NCBI GenBank assembly: GCA_913041665.1
Contig: CAJWKT010000005.1
Span: 1-42,430, forward strand
Direction of reading: 5' to 3'
Source of the DNA: an uncultured Gammaproteobacteria bacterium
GTDB lineage: Bacteria > Pseudomonadota > Gammaproteobacteria > Steroidobacterales > Rariloculaceae
DNA: 42,430 nucleotides
Shown here: positions 25,560 through 34,534 of the stretch, piece after piece
Position numbering within the stretch: the stretch's first letter is position 1
Layout: the number at the start of each line of letters is the position of its first letter
Made by a program: the position numbers and the translations under genes
Notes under the pieces: generated by a model
Told to the model about the DNA's origin: nothing
Seen by the model: only the letters and a program-made list of their open reading frames with translations
Database searches by the model: none

Positions 25560-25967
25560 CTTTCCACAGTCGTTTTCCAGACCTGCCCAAAATGGGTGTT
25601 CCATGCCTTTGCTGCAGTAGTTTCATACTGCTCGTGATCCCCACCAGAAAACCAAAAGTCCTTATATCACAAAATAAAAACCGCTTAAAAAACCAGGCTT
25701 TGTGACAATTCTTGCAGGGATAAAATTGTATCCGTTTTCAGATCAAGCCAATTAATTTTCGGTATTGGTCTGCAGTTGCGGGTGTTCGTCCATGGAGATC
25801 TGCTATTTCCTTGGCCATGGTAAACATTTCTAGATTGGTTTTGAGGCGCGTATCACTGTTAGGGAATTTCCAGGGAGTGTCAACAGAAGAGCCTAAAGGT
25901 CGGCGCTTCGAATTTAAGAAATTGTAGTACGCTCCCCTTTCCATACTGAATTCGACTAGAATCTTGT
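25560..25967. other. Gene-poor stretch between TonB receptor terminator and typA leader
   Basis: Apart from the possible fragment at 25738-25944 on the minus strand, nothing convincing is encoded here. The composition is AT-rich around 25660-25740. A typA promoter may lie here, because too little room remains between the hairpin at 25968-25994 and the typA start. Confidence 0.4.
25738..25944 (-). pseudogene. Possible remnant of a beta-keto acid cleavage enzyme (BKACE) C-terminus
   Basis: This 68-residue open frame ends in FTMAKEIADLHGRTPATAD and YRKLIGLI. That resembles the C-terminal helix of BKACE (3-keto-5-aminohexanoate cleavage family) proteins, which commonly end in a HGR-x-ATPAEAR-x-LGL pattern. 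No ribosome site precedes the ATG, the frame hits a stop about 20 codons upstream (at 26005-26007), and the rest of the domain is absent. A decayed gene fragment is therefore more likely than a functional short protein. The similarity is weak and remembered, not searched. Confidence 0.3.
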
Positions 25968-25994
25968 CACCGCGTTTTGGCGCGGTGTTTTTTT
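25968..25994 (+). terminator. Intrinsic terminator-like hairpin in the typA leader
   Basis: CACCGCG (25968-25974) and CGCGGTG (25981-25987) form a perfect 7-bp GC-rich stem with a TTTTGG loop, followed by seven T (25988-25994). It ends 38 nt before the typA ATG. No plus-strand gene ends just before it, since the preceding receptor has its own terminator. It may be an attenuator for typA, or the end of an unrecognised small transcript. Confidence 0.7.
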
Positions 25995-26032
25995 GTGCAC
26001 TTCTCTATTGCCGCTCTCCGGTACAAATCACC

Positions 26033-27856
26033 ATGCTTGCTCAAGATCGTCTCAGAAATATCGCCATCATCGCCCACGTTGATCATGGCAAGACGACGTT
26101 AGTCGATAAGTTGCTTCAACAAACGGGCACGCTGGACACGCGCATCGCATTTCCCGAACGGGCGATGGATTCGAACGATCTAGAGCGTGAACGCGGGATC
26201 ACGATCCTCTCGAAGAACACGGCGATCACCTGGCGTGACTGGCGGATAAATATAGTCGATACGCCGGGGCACGCGGATTTTGGCGGCGAAGTAGAGCGCA
26301 TACTCTCTATGGTGGACAGCGTGTTATTGCTCGTTGATGCTGTCGAGGGCCCCATGCCTCAGACACGATTCGTTACGCAGAAAGCGTTCGCGCACAACTT
26401 CATACCCATCGTCGTCATTAATAAGATCGATCGTGACAGCGCACGGCCCGACTGGGTCCTCGACCAGACGTTCGAGTTGTTCGATAAGTTGGGTGCAACC
26501 GATGAACAACTCGATTTTCCCGTGATCTATGCATCAGCGCTCGAAGGTTATGCCGGCACGAAACCAGATGTGCGCAGCGGCGATACACAACCGTTATTCG
26601 AAGCAATCGTCTCGCACGTGCCCGCGCCCAACGTCGATGCTCACGGCCCTCTGCAACTGCAGGTATCCAGTCTCGATTATGACCCCTACGTAGGCGTGCT
26701 TGGTATCGGGAAAATTACGCGCGGCAACGTCCACACCAATAATTCGATAGCAATCGTCAGTCCCGGAGGATCGACACGCAACGGAAAACTGCTCGAACTC
26801 TATGGCTTCGAGGGGCTGCAACGAAACAAAATCGATGCCGCTGGCGCCGGCGATATCGTGATGTTCAGCGGTATTGAGGATCTCAGGATCTCCGACACCG
26901 TTTGCGCGCGCGAACATCCCGAGGCACTCCCCACCCTGCAGATCGACGAGCCGACGATCAGCATGACCTTTCAGGTGAATAAATCGCCGTTCGCGGGCCA
27001 CGAGGGCAAGTACCTGACCAGCCGGCAGATACGGGAACGTCTCGATCAAGAGCTCAAGCACAACGTCGCATTGCGCGTTGAGAACACGTCGGATCCGGAT
27101 AAGTTTCGCGTTTCCGGGCGTGGCGAGCTGCACCTGTCGATATTGATCGAGACGATGCGCCGCGAGCAATACGAGCTCGCTGTCTCGCGGCCGGAGGTTA
27201 TCGAGCGCGAGATCAACGGCGAGATCTATGAGCCATGGGAGCAGCTGACAGTCGATTTCGGTGAGGACTATCAAGGCGCCGTCATGAGCCGCCTGGCAGA
27301 GCGCAAAGGCGAACTCGCGTCGATGCTGCCCGACGGACGCGGCCGGGTGCGGCTCGACTATCGAATCCCGGCGCGCGGTCTCATTGGTTTTCGCACTGAG
27401 TACCTAACGGCAACGGCTGGCACGGGCCTACTCCATCATGTGTTCGACCGTTACGATGATCAAGCCCCGGGAGAAATTGGCCAACGCAATAACGGCGTGA
27501 TGGTATCCGTCGTGAACGGAAAGGCCCTCGCCTACTCTCTATTCAACTTACAGGAACGCGGCAACCTATTAATAGGCCATGGAGAGGCCGTCTATGAAGG
27601 CATGATCGTCGGCGTCAACAAACGCAAGAATGATCTACCCGTAAATCCGACCAAGGGCAAGCAGCTGACCAATATTCGTGCTGCTGGATCAGATGAGAAT
27701 ATCGTATTGACGCCACCGTTACGTTATTCGCTGGAGCAGGCGCTGGAGTTTATCGATGACGACGAGCTCGTAGAGGTAACACCGGCGAGTATTCGTCTGC
27801 GCAAGAAGTTGCTAACCGAAGGAGAACGTCGGCGTAATGCGCGTCAGCGCGCCTGA
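26033..27856 (+). CDS. typA: Translational GTPase TypA/BipA
   Basis: This 607-residue ribosome-associated GTPase belongs to the EF-G-like superfamily. G1 is [10 protein letters not shown], the switch region is [15 protein letters not shown]3 is [14 protein letters not shown] and G4 is NKIDR. EF-G-like domains and the TypA-specific C-terminal domain follow ([23 protein letters not shown]-type and [19 protein letters not shown] segments). It assists ribosome assembly and translation under stress or cold. The ATG at 26033 gives the standard N-terminus [19 protein letters not shown]; an upstream extension to 25964 would run through the terminator hairpin and is rejected. It is a core gene and marks a housekeeping segment inside accessory DNA. 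Confidence 0.97.
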   Translation: MLAQDRLRNIAIIAHVDHGKTTLVDKLLQQTGTLDTRIAFPERAMDSNDLERERGITILSKNTAITWRDWRINIVDTPGHADFGGEVERILSMVDSVLLLVDAVEGPMPQTRFVTQKAFAHNFIPIVVINKIDRDSARPDWVLDQTFELFDKLGATDEQLDFPVIYASALEGYAGTKPDVRSGDTQPLFEAIVSHVPAPNVDAHGPLQLQVSSLDYDPYVGVLGIGKITRGNVHTNNSIAIVSPGGSTRNGKLLELYGFEGLQRNKIDAAGAGDIVMFSGIEDLRISDTVCAREHPEALPTLQIDEPTISMTFQVNKSPFAGHEGKYLTSRQIRERLDQELKHNVALRVENTSDPDKFRVSGRGELHLSILIETMRREQYELAVSRPEVIEREINGEIYEPWEQLTVDFGEDYQGAVMSRLAERKGELASMLPDGRGRVRLDYRIPARGLIGFRTEYLTATAGTGLLHHVFDRYDDQAPGEIGQRNNGVMVSVVNGKALAYSLFNLQERGNLLIGHGEAVYEGMIVGVNKRKNDLPVNPTKGKQLTNIRAAGSDENIVLTPPLRYSLEQALEFIDDDELVEVTPASIRLRKKLLTEGERRRNARQRA

Positions 27857-27914
27857 TATGATGCCGCCGCGCTACGTAGAATCAAGAAGCATGTAATATT
27901 AAGATAAAAAATAT

Positions 27915-27988
27915 GGTGAGGTAGCTCAGGTGGTTAGAGCGGCGGACTCATAACCCGCAGGTCGGTGGTTCAATTCCACCCCTCACCA
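27915..27988 (+). tRNA. tRNA with CAT anticodon (elongator Met, or Ile2)
   Basis: A full cloverleaf is present. The acceptor stem is GGTGAGG (27915-27921) with CCTCACC (27981-27987), and the discriminator is A27988. The D arm GCTCAGGTGGTTAGAGC starts at 27924. The anticodon loop CTCATAA is flanked by GCGGA and CCCGC, and the T arm is GGTGG-TTCAATT-CCACC. The anticodon stem closes with an A-C mismatch. The acceptor is followed by CTA, so the 3' CCA is not encoded. CAT could be elongator methionine or an isoleucine tRNA modified with lysidine; the acceptor does not look like an initiator. It lies 58 nt after typA. Confidence 0.93.
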
Positions 27989-28038
27989 CTACCTTTTTGG
28001 TCGCTACTCGGTTACCTAAGACAGACCCTGCCCGACAC

Positions 28039-29553
28039 CTAACCATGTCCCCGATTGAGGTTAGGTAGTGACCATTCCGCTACGGGCATAGGATCGAACA
28101 TTGGCTCTCCTAGCATAGGCGTCGACAAGAGATAAAGACCGCTATTGCACGCCACCCAAATAAGCCTCCGGTCCCATTCCACAAATACATTGTCCGTGTC
28201 GCGGAAATAGCTTCCGAAGTCATCGATGGTGCCACCCTGGCCTGGAATAAAGTAAGCGGCAATCCTCGGCTTACCCGGGAAAGTAACGTCATAACATTGC
28301 AGTCCACCGTTAAAAAAACATAGCGCATAAAAATTTTGATCGGGCTTACCTGGCGCCTTTTGATGGGGTGGGTTGTGCGGACCGAACCGGCCCCGTTTAT
28401 TGCAGAAATCGGTGTACGGTGCCCCCGCTGGCGGCCTGGGAACAGGTAAAGTGGCCAGCCATTGAGGCCTTGTCGGATCCCGTACATCGACCACAAAATT
28501 GTCGTGCCAGGTCTCAAAACAGTCCGGCTGTAGCGGCTCGGAGCTAACGATAACAAAGCCCCGGTCCAGCTTACTCACGTCCGTAGCATGAAAGGGGATA
28601 GCGCCGCCTGGGCGGTACTCAGTATCCCAACGGCCCACTAATTGGGGTCTGGCCGGATCAGAAACATCATGAATTAGCAACCCAAATGAACCCCAGCTGC
28701 CGTACCCATATCGTCCACCATCCTCTACCTTGCGCGGAACGTAAAATCCACCATGAAGGCTCGTAAAAGAATTGCCGTCACCCCACTCTTCCCACATACG
28801 ATAATCATCTCCCTGGCTCTGGTGGGTACCGGGCACCGCCCAGTTCGACACGAACCGTGGTGAGGAGGGATCGGAAACATCAAGGATCTGGACCCCGTTG
28901 CCGCGACCCGTTTCAAAGTTGGCATAACTGTCATCGGGCTGCGAATCGAGATAGGCATACCGGCCCCCGTCATAGAAATTTCGGTGGGTGCCAGAGCCCT
29001 CTTGCTGGGCACGAGACGGATCACCTTGATCGCAACTCCATTCCGATAACAACTGAATATCAGTGGGATCGGTGGCATCTAAAAATCGTACGCCCTTAAG
29101 GCCTGTATCACCGTCATAGCCATTCATTAAAATCCATCGCCTACGCTCGCTGTTGTAGGCCAATTGAAACTGACAGTAGCGATCAACTTCACTCTGGTCG
29201 CCGCTATACCATTCACGATCATTAACGATGGTCGGTTGCATAGGATTACTGACGTCGATAACCAGACTCGGGCTGCCTGGCCGCCAAGCCCCTTGAAAAA
29301 TCAGGCGTCGGTCCCCCTGGACCATCATCTGCATTTTGCCGCCCCGCGCCTGTCCAGGCTGAAACACGTTCAGCACTTCCATGTTGTGGATGTACTCAGT
29401 CCTGTCTAAAAAATCCAAACTGTTTTCGTGTGGATGCGGCACCTGCTGCCCCACAACCGCCCCGGACCATCCGGCACTGGTAGCCACCGCCCCTGCAGCA
29501 GCACCCAACTCCAAAAAATCTCGCCTGCTAATCCGATTATCGTGCTTACCCAT
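28039..29553 (-). CDS. Tat-exported LVIVD-repeat beta-propeller protein
   Basis: The 504-residue protein starts with a twin-arginine signal (ISRRDFLELGAAAG). It then shows at least five LVIVD-type repeats, such as LVIDVSNPMQPTIV, VQILDVSDPSSPRFV, LLIHDVSDPARPQLV, FVVDVRDPTRPQWL and YDVTFPGKPRI. These repeats form a beta-propeller in secreted or surface proteins of unknown function. Several Cys and His residues could bind a metal, but no catalytic motif is recognised. GAGGA precedes the ATG. The gene follows the 2OG oxygenase gene by 13 nt, so the two are co-transcribed. Confidence 0.75.
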   Translation of the reverse strand: MGKHDNRISRRDFLELGAAAGAVATSAGWSGAVVGQQVPHPHENSLDFLDRTEYIHNMEVLNVFQPGQARGGKMQMMVQGDRRLIFQGAWRPGSPSLVIDVSNPMQPTIVNDREWYSGDQSEVDRYCQFQLAYNSERRRWILMNGYDGDTGLKGVRFLDATDPTDIQLLSEWSCDQGDPSRAQQEGSGTHRNFYDGGRYAYLDSQPDDSYANFETGRGNGVQILDVSDPSSPRFVSNWAVPGTHQSQGDDYRMWEEWGDGNSFTSLHGGFYVPRKVEDGGRYGYGSWGSFGLLIHDVSDPARPQLVGRWDTEYRPGGAIPFHATDVSKLDRGFVIVSSEPLQPDCFETWHDNFVVDVRDPTRPQWLATLPVPRPPAGAPYTDFCNKRGRFGPHNPPHQKAPGKPDQNFYALCFFNGGLQCYDVTFPGKPRIAAYFIPGQGGTIDDFGSYFRDTDNVFVEWDRRLIWVACNSGLYLLSTPMLGEPMFDPMPVAEWSLPNLNRGHG

Positions 29554-29566
29554 TTTCTAATTCCTC

Positions 29567-30559
29567 TTATGTTTGCCGTCCGCCAGCATGACGCTTGTAA
29601 TTACTATCAACATACCAACTCATGTAGTCAATCATTGCAACCGGTTCGAAGGCGCGGGGACGATCAGCCGAAACACAGGTATTTAAAGGTTCAGCCAAAG
29701 TGTCCGCGTTGGGATTAAAAAACATGGCCATGGAGTAGCGGGGTCTGTCCGGCGCAATCACCCGATGAGGAGTGGCCAAAAACCGGCCATTAGACCACCG
29801 ATGGAGAAACTCCCCGGTATTAACGATAATTCCGTCCTGGACTGGTTTGGCGGGAATCCAATCTCTATTAGGTCCTAATACCTGCAGGCCAGGCACTCCC
29901 GACATGGGCAACATAGTGATAAAACCGTGATCGCAGTGAGGAGAAATTCCAAACTGATTCTTCCTGGGCTCAGCGGCTGGATAATATGTATTGCGCGTCC
30001 ACCACATGGGTTCTGTGAAAAAATTTGAGAAATAATCGTCCGGAAGATCTAAGGCCCGCGCATATAAAGGAAGCATCGCATAACCTAGAACCGACACAGC
30101 CTCTTGATAGGCGATCATTGCGGGCCGAAAATTGGGGAGATCTTCGGGCCATTGGTTCGGGCCTACAAACCGGCTGCCCGCGAGAATAGCGGGATCATTC
30201 GGTAGTCTCTCCCGTGCAATTGTGATGGTCTCATTGAGATCCGGCTGCGTGTTTTCATTCACAACTGATGTCACATAAACGGTTGATTGTGAGGGAATAT
30301 AACCCACCGATTTTTCATTGATTTTTAGCTGCAATTTTTCCTCTAGAGGAAGCGAGAAAAATGCTTCGAGTTCAGCATGGGCGCGTTCTAACACCGGTCT
30401 CGGGACTCCATGATTGACTACCACATAGAATCCAATATTCTCCTGAATCTCGCAGAGCTTAGCAGCCAGCACATCAAGAGCATGAGTACCTCCATCCAGA
30501 TAGGGACCCAGATCCAGAATGGGAATATTTACATCCGCATTGTTTTCTTTCGTGCTCAT
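29567..30559 (-). CDS. 2-oxoglutarate/Fe(II)-dependent oxygenase, isopenicillin N synthase-like
   Basis: This 330-residue cytoplasmic enzyme has an N-terminal DIOX_N-like segment (IPILDLGPYLDG, GFYVVVNHGVP). Its C-terminal double-stranded beta-helix carries the iron triad His208, Asp210 (ISPHCDHGF) and His265 (TPHRV). Arg274 and Ser276 (RYS) are in place to bind 2-oxoglutarate. Such enzymes hydroxylate, demethylate or desaturate small molecules. It is the first gene of a two-gene operon with the LVIVD protein. The substrate is unknown; an O-demethylase or ring hydroxylase role in aromatic metabolism would fit the neighbourhood but is not shown. The ribosome site before ATG 30559 is weak. Confidence 0.87.
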   Translation of the reverse strand: MSTKENNADVNIPILDLGPYLDGGTHALDVLAAKLCEIQENIGFYVVVNHGVPRPVLERAHAELEAFFSLPLEEKLQLKINEKSVGYIPSQSTVYVTSVVNENTQPDLNETITIARERLPNDPAILAGSRFVGPNQWPEDLPNFRPAMIAYQEAVSVLGYAMLPLYARALDLPDDYFSNFFTEPMWWTRNTYYPAAEPRKNQFGISPHCDHGFITMLPMSGVPGLQVLGPNRDWIPAKPVQDGIIVNTGEFLHRWSNGRFLATPHRVIAPDRPRYSMAMFFNPNADTLAEPLNTCVSADRPRAFEPVAMIDYMSWYVDSNYKRHAGGRQT

Positions 30560-30844
30560 AGTTGTTAGTTAAAAATCAGTTTAGGCCTACCGAGAAATTT
30601 TACTCCCTGAAAGGAGGGTTTCGTTTTCATATCAATTCTACTGAAGTCCCCGGAAAAAGCAGTAAACCAAGTTTGACTAATTCTAGACCTGGACAAAATA
30701 GCAACGCAATGACTGAAATTTAACGGAAATGCTCGTGATGCTTGGCTCGAGTAGGTCTGCGTGTACTTGACAAACCGACTCACGAAATTTTATAAGGTTC
30801 CACCGAATAACAACCCATGATTACACCGGCTCGGGAGATCCATT

Positions 30845-31447
30845 ATGAAACGTGTATCAGCTCTAATTAGTGCCTTAGCCATGATGGGCGTCGCAGGATG
30901 CACCCAAGACGCAGCTGAACAAGCCTCTGGGGAAAGCTGGACAACGCTTTTTGATGGCAGCAGCTTTGAAGGATGGAAACAACTCGGGGATGCTAACTGG
31001 CGCCTTGACGAAGGTACCTTTCTCGCGGACAGTGGGGCAGGCTTCCTCGTAAGTGAGTCATCATACGGAGACTTTCATCTGAAATTAGAATTTTGGATAG
31101 ATCCGGATGCAAACAGCGGTATTTTTATTCGTTGCTCAAATCCGAACGAGGTCACAGCCGAAAACTCTTACGAGGTCAATATCTTTGACAAAAGACCCGA
31201 CCCCACCTACCGCACAGGGGGTATTGTCGATTTTGCCCCACCTTTGAGTACCATTAACTCAGGGGGCCAATGGAATACCTATGAGATCATCGCAGAGGGA
31301 CCACGATTATTTGTCACGTTAAACGACACTGTGACGGTTGATATCGAAGACAGTACGTATGCCGAGGGACCATTCGCACTTCAGTACGGTGCCGGGGTTG
31401 GCCCTGGGGCTGTCAGATTTCGGAATGTGGAAATCATGCCTCTGTAA
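30845..31447 (+). CDS. DUF1080 lipoprotein (3-keto-glycoside hydrolase family)
   Basis: The 200-residue protein has a lipoprotein signal with lipobox GVAGC (Cys19) and a single DUF1080 domain: TTLFDGSSFEGWKQLG at the start, then DFHLKLEFWI, NSGIFIRCS and YEVNIFDKR. The family (PF06439) includes enzymes that cleave 3-keto-glycosides by elimination and hydration, so it may release an aglycone outside the inner membrane. GGGAG precedes the ATG. It is a single-gene unit divergent from the 2OG oxygenase. The GMC dehydrogenase operon about 1 kb away could make its 3-keto substrate. Confidence 0.85.
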   Translation: MKRVSALISALAMMGVAGCTQDAAEQASGESWTTLFDGSSFEGWKQLGDANWRLDEGTFLADSGAGFLVSESSYGDFHLKLEFWIDPDANSGIFIRCSNPNEVTAENSYEVNIFDKRPDPTYRTGGIVDFAPPLSTINSGGQWNTYEIIAEGPRLFVTLNDTVTVDIEDSTYAEGPFALQYGAGVGPGAVRFRNVEIMPL

Positions 31448-31528
31448 TAGCACTGGCATGCTTAGCCCAGTGAATAACTGACCGAATCGGGAAACTCTGA
31501 AAGCGATTCCGAAAAAAAGACAAGCGTT

Positions 31529-32185
31529 TTAGGCAGCGGAACTCTTTTTCTCTTTATTTGCCCAATATTCAGGCGAAGCCTTAGACGTTTTCAAGGAATC
31601 TGCATCCTCAAAGCCCGGCGCCATGCTGGCTGATGTGCCAGACATAACCTCGTGGTGCTCAATGTTCAACGTTCTCAGCCACCGTTGTTGTCCCATAGTT
31701 AGCGCAATGAAATAACCCAACTCCACCAGTTCCGGCTCTGAGAAATGCTTGTGTAACCGGTCCCAGAGGTCATCACTGGTCTCCAGATCCCAGGTAATGG
31801 CCTCTGTGTATCCGAGCGCCGCCTTCTGACGTTCATCATAATTGCTGGATTTCTCAAAATTGAGAAGATCCATATAATCATCCTCGGCCAATCCCTGCGC
31901 CGCTGCTTTGACGGAACGTTGATTGCCACAATATTCGCACTTGACGGACCGAGACACATAGACGCGACACAATTCTTTGATCGCTGTATCTAAAACACCG
32001 TCCCGAAATGAGTCTTTCCAGTTGTTGGCAAAGCCCTTAAAAATAGCTGGCACGTGGGCCCGAATCGCTTGGCTTTCGGGGCGGGGAGTTCCCTCTCTAG
32101 CACAACGCTCCAATTCCTCAATCATCTCTAGATCTGTAATATCCGCTTGCTTGACGTAACTGATTCTTTGGCTATCTTTTGACAA
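31529..32185 (-). CDS. Carboxymuconolactone decarboxylase/AhpD-like protein
   Basis: This 218-residue alpha-helical protein has the AhpD-like CxxC motif in KCEYCGNQRS followed by a helical region ending ELGYFIALTMGQQRWL. Members act as alkylhydroperoxidase partners or, without the CxxC, as gamma-carboxymuconolactone decarboxylases. The CxxC here points to a redox or peroxide-related role rather than decarboxylation. The start is TTG at 32185 with AAGGGGA upstream; no ATG is available in frame. It is separated by 155 nt from the GMC gene and could be the last member of that operon. Confidence 0.8.
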   Translation of the reverse strand: MSKDSQRISYVKQADITDLEMIEELERCAREGTPRPESQAIRAHVPAIFKGFANNWKDSFRDGVLDTAIKELCRVYVSRSVKCEYCGNQRSVKAAAQGLAEDDYMDLLNFEKSSNYDERQKAALGYTEAITWDLETSDDLWDRLHKHFSEPELVELGYFIALTMGQQRWLRTLNIEHHEVMSGTSASMAPGFEDADSLKTSKASPEYWANKEKKSSAA

Positions 32186-32340
32186 GATCTTGTTCCCCTT
32201 GTTAACCCTAAAAGATCACTATCGTGATGGAAAAATTAATTTAGTCACAGATTATAGCTATACCAGAAACGTCTTAATACCAGCGGGCAACATAGTATTC
32301 CGGCGATTAAGAGTAAACACGACAAATGCCCTCAGGCCCA

Positions 32341-33939
32341 CTAGTTCCATTCGCCTCGCCTTTCCCAAATTCCGTCGGCTGCTCGTAAAGCAAGCGCACC
32401 AATGGTGGAGGTTGGATTAACACCAGCACTTGTTACAAACGAACTGCCATCCACAATAAACAGGTTCCCCACATCATGGGCCTGGTTTGCTGGGTTAACA
32501 ACAGATCGCCGGGGATCGATTCCCATGCGCGCCGTTCCCATTAGATGCGCCATGTTGGCATTGCCCCGGGCATCGCGAACTTCAGTGGCCCCGGCAGCTT
32601 TCAGCACTTCAGTCGCCCTGGCGGCTCCATGCTCCAGCATCTGGGTAGTATTGTCTCCAAGCGTATAGGTCACCCTTGGTGCCGGTATTCCATGAGAGTC
32701 CGTGAGATCCGGATCAAGATCAATGCGATTGTTCTCATTGGGTAAATCTTCGCAGAGTGCGGCGATACCAGCGGTATGGGGGAAGTGTCGTGCCATCTCT
32801 AGGTGATGATTTGCACCCCAAGGCACCTGGCGAGAATGGGCCAATGGACCATATGTTCTTCCGCTGACCATGGTGTAGCCTCGCACAAAACCCCGAGACA
32901 AGTCGGTTTCATAAAACTCCTGGCTATAAAGTGGTGCACCAAAAGGCCCAATATGTCCGTCGAGTGTTTCTCTAAAAATGCCTTCCACAAAACGCGTCGG
33001 ATGCACCATAAAATTCCTGCCAACCATGCCATTTGAATTAGCGAGTCCATCAGGGAAATAGCGAGATTTTGAGTTCAGTAGTAAGCGCGGCGTACCAACA
33101 CCATTACAGCACACCACAACAATTTTTCCTGGCTGCTCCTGCAAGATGCCATCTCGATCATAGTAGAGGACTCCTCGCACCCTGCCCCGAGAATCAACCA
33201 TGACCTCCCTGCTGCGCGCCCAAGTCTCAAGAATAGCACCGTTTGCGAGTGCCTTTGGCCAATAGGTCCGGTCCGTAGAAGCCTTGGAGCCAATGGGACA
33301 ACCGTACATACATTTACCGTGCAGCAGACAAGGAGGGCGTCCGTCATATGCGCGGGAAATGATCGCCTGATCTGCCACCCACCAATGCCAGCCCATTTTT
33401 TCGTAACCCCTGATCAGGGTGTCACCATACCGGCCAACGGGAAGCGGGGGTGTCGCTCTTGGGATCCTCGGGGGATTCGCAGGATCGCCGTGCAGCCCAG
33501 AAACCCCCATCATCCGATCGTTTAAATTGTAGTACGGCTCAAGATCCTGGTAGGTCAAGGGCCAATCGTCAGCTACTCCGTCCAGTGATTTCACCCGAAA
33601 ATCTGATGGATGAAAGCGCGGAAAATGTGCCTGCCAATGAATAGTTGTACCACCCACAGCGTTGAACATCGAAATACTGGGGCGAAAGCCACCATTATTG
33701 GCCACCGAAACCGGATAATCCTCGGGCCGACGCCGAACATTAGGACTCAGGCTAAAGTCTCCTCCGCGGAGCATCCGTGCTTCAAAATCTGAATACTGTG
33801 ATGGGTAGTCTATCGGATTAACCCAGTCTCCTTGCTCCAAACAGACTACCTTGGCGCCGTGTTCTGATAATCGCCAAGTCAGCGCGGCACCCGCAGCCCC
33901 TGCGCCAATAACTACTACATCAGGATTTTCGACAGGCAT
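32341..33939 (-). CDS. GMC-family sugar/glycoside dehydrogenase with probable 3Fe-4S site
   Basis: This 532-residue FAD enzyme has the dinucleotide motif VIGAGAAGAAL and the GMC C-terminus MAHLMGTARMG, then SSFVTSAGVNPTSTIG. Cys204, Cys210 and Cys214 have the C-x5-C-x3-C spacing that ligates a 3Fe-4S cluster in bacterial FAD-glucose dehydrogenase alpha subunits. The next gene upstream encodes the matching small subunit, and a cytochrome c gene lies before that. It would oxidise a sugar or glycoside in the periplasm, probably carried by the Tat signal of the small subunit since it has none itself. A glucoside 3-dehydrogenase role fits the nearby DUF1080 protein. It starts 2 nt after the preceding stop. 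Confidence 0.85.
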   Translation of the reverse strand: MPVENPDVVVIGAGAAGAALTWRLSEHGAKVVCLEQGDWVNPIDYPSQYSDFEARMLRGGDFSLSPNVRRRPEDYPVSVANNGGFRPSISMFNAVGGTTIHWQAHFPRFHPSDFRVKSLDGVADDWPLTYQDLEPYYNLNDRMMGVSGLHGDPANPPRIPRATPPLPVGRYGDTLIRGYEKMGWHWWVADQAIISRAYDGRPPCLLHGKCMYGCPIGSKASTDRTYWPKALANGAILETWARSREVMVDSRGRVRGVLYYDRDGILQEQPGKIVVVCCNGVGTPRLLLNSKSRYFPDGLANSNGMVGRNFMVHPTRFVEGIFRETLDGHIGPFGAPLYSQEFYETDLSRGFVRGYTMVSGRTYGPLAHSRQVPWGANHHLEMARHFPHTAGIAALCEDLPNENNRIDLDPDLTDSHGIPAPRVTYTLGDNTTQMLEHGAARATEVLKAAGATEVRDARGNANMAHLMGTARMGIDPRRSVVNPANQAHDVGNLFIVDGSSFVTSAGVNPTSTIGALALRAADGIWERRGEWN

Positions 33940-33941
33940 CG

Positions 33942-34532
33942 CTAAACGTCCCGATACAACTTCGGCAACCGACGAACACGCTCTAACGAGTTCTCATCGA
34001 AGGGCTCCATAACGGGGCCTTCGCTATTGGTCGGGTGAGGCTGATACCCTACTAAATGCCAAATTTGTGGGCGCGTATAGTAACCTTCATAGACCGCTCC
34101 ACGAACCTTCCTAAAGGAGGCGGGATCGGTAGCTTCGAGCTGCTCTAACAACTCAATACGCTGATCACTATTAAGGTCTGAAAAACTCTGCCCATGTCGT
34201 TCCGTAGCTTTCTCACGGAGAAAATCAAGACCACTTTCAAATGCCTCAATCAAACCTTGGTCTTGTGTAAACAGCGTGGCCACATACCGATCTACGTCTA
34301 CTTCACTTGCCGCAGGCATACCATCTGCAGCAGGAATGATCTCATCAAGCATAGAAATAAAATCCAAACGCTGAGTCTGATCAAAGCCGGGCAATTCAGG
34401 TAACTCTTCTTGGGAACGGCCCACTGCCGGGACAACGCTTGAGACTGTAGCTAACCCGGCCCGGCTTGTAACTGAAGTGACGAAAGTAGACTCAATAAAA
34501 CTACGGCGCGTCCATTTTTTTTTCGTTGGCAC
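33942..34532 (-). CDS. Gluconate 2-dehydrogenase subunit 3 family protein (Tat-exported small subunit)
   Basis: The 196-residue protein begins with KKKWTRRSFIEST, a twin-arginine-type signal, and continues with the subunit 3 features LDEIIPAADGMPAASEVDVDRYV. The C-terminal portion QIWHLVGYQPHPT is common to the small subunits of GMC dehydrogenase complexes. In those complexes it escorts and stabilises the catalytic GMC subunit through Tat export. The start is GTG at 34532; the preceding gene ends 2 nt before it. It belongs to the SoxC-like, SoxD-like, subunit 3, GMC operon. Confidence 0.87.
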   Translation of the reverse strand: MPTKKKWTRRSFIESTFVTSVTSRAGLATVSSVVPAVGRSQEELPELPGFDQTQRLDFISMLDEIIPAADGMPAASEVDVDRYVATLFTQDQGLIEAFESGLDFLREKATERHGQSFSDLNSDQRIELLEQLEATDPASFRKVRGAVYEGYYTRPQIWHLVGYQPHPTNSEGPVMEPFDENSLERVRRLPKLYRDV

Positions 34533-34534
34533 AG

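Noticed and set aside
26594-27274. 226-residue minus-strand frame
   Set aside because: Antisense to typA, which is intact and highly conserved.
27915-29553. Integrative element inserted at the tRNA gene
   Set aside because: No integrase and no recognised direct repeat of the tRNA 3' end; downstream genes look like ordinary chromosomal catabolic genes.
30565-30783. 72-residue minus-strand frame upstream of the 2OG oxygenase
   Set aside because: No ribosome site, no recognisable domain, and it occupies the divergent promoter region before the DUF1080 gene.
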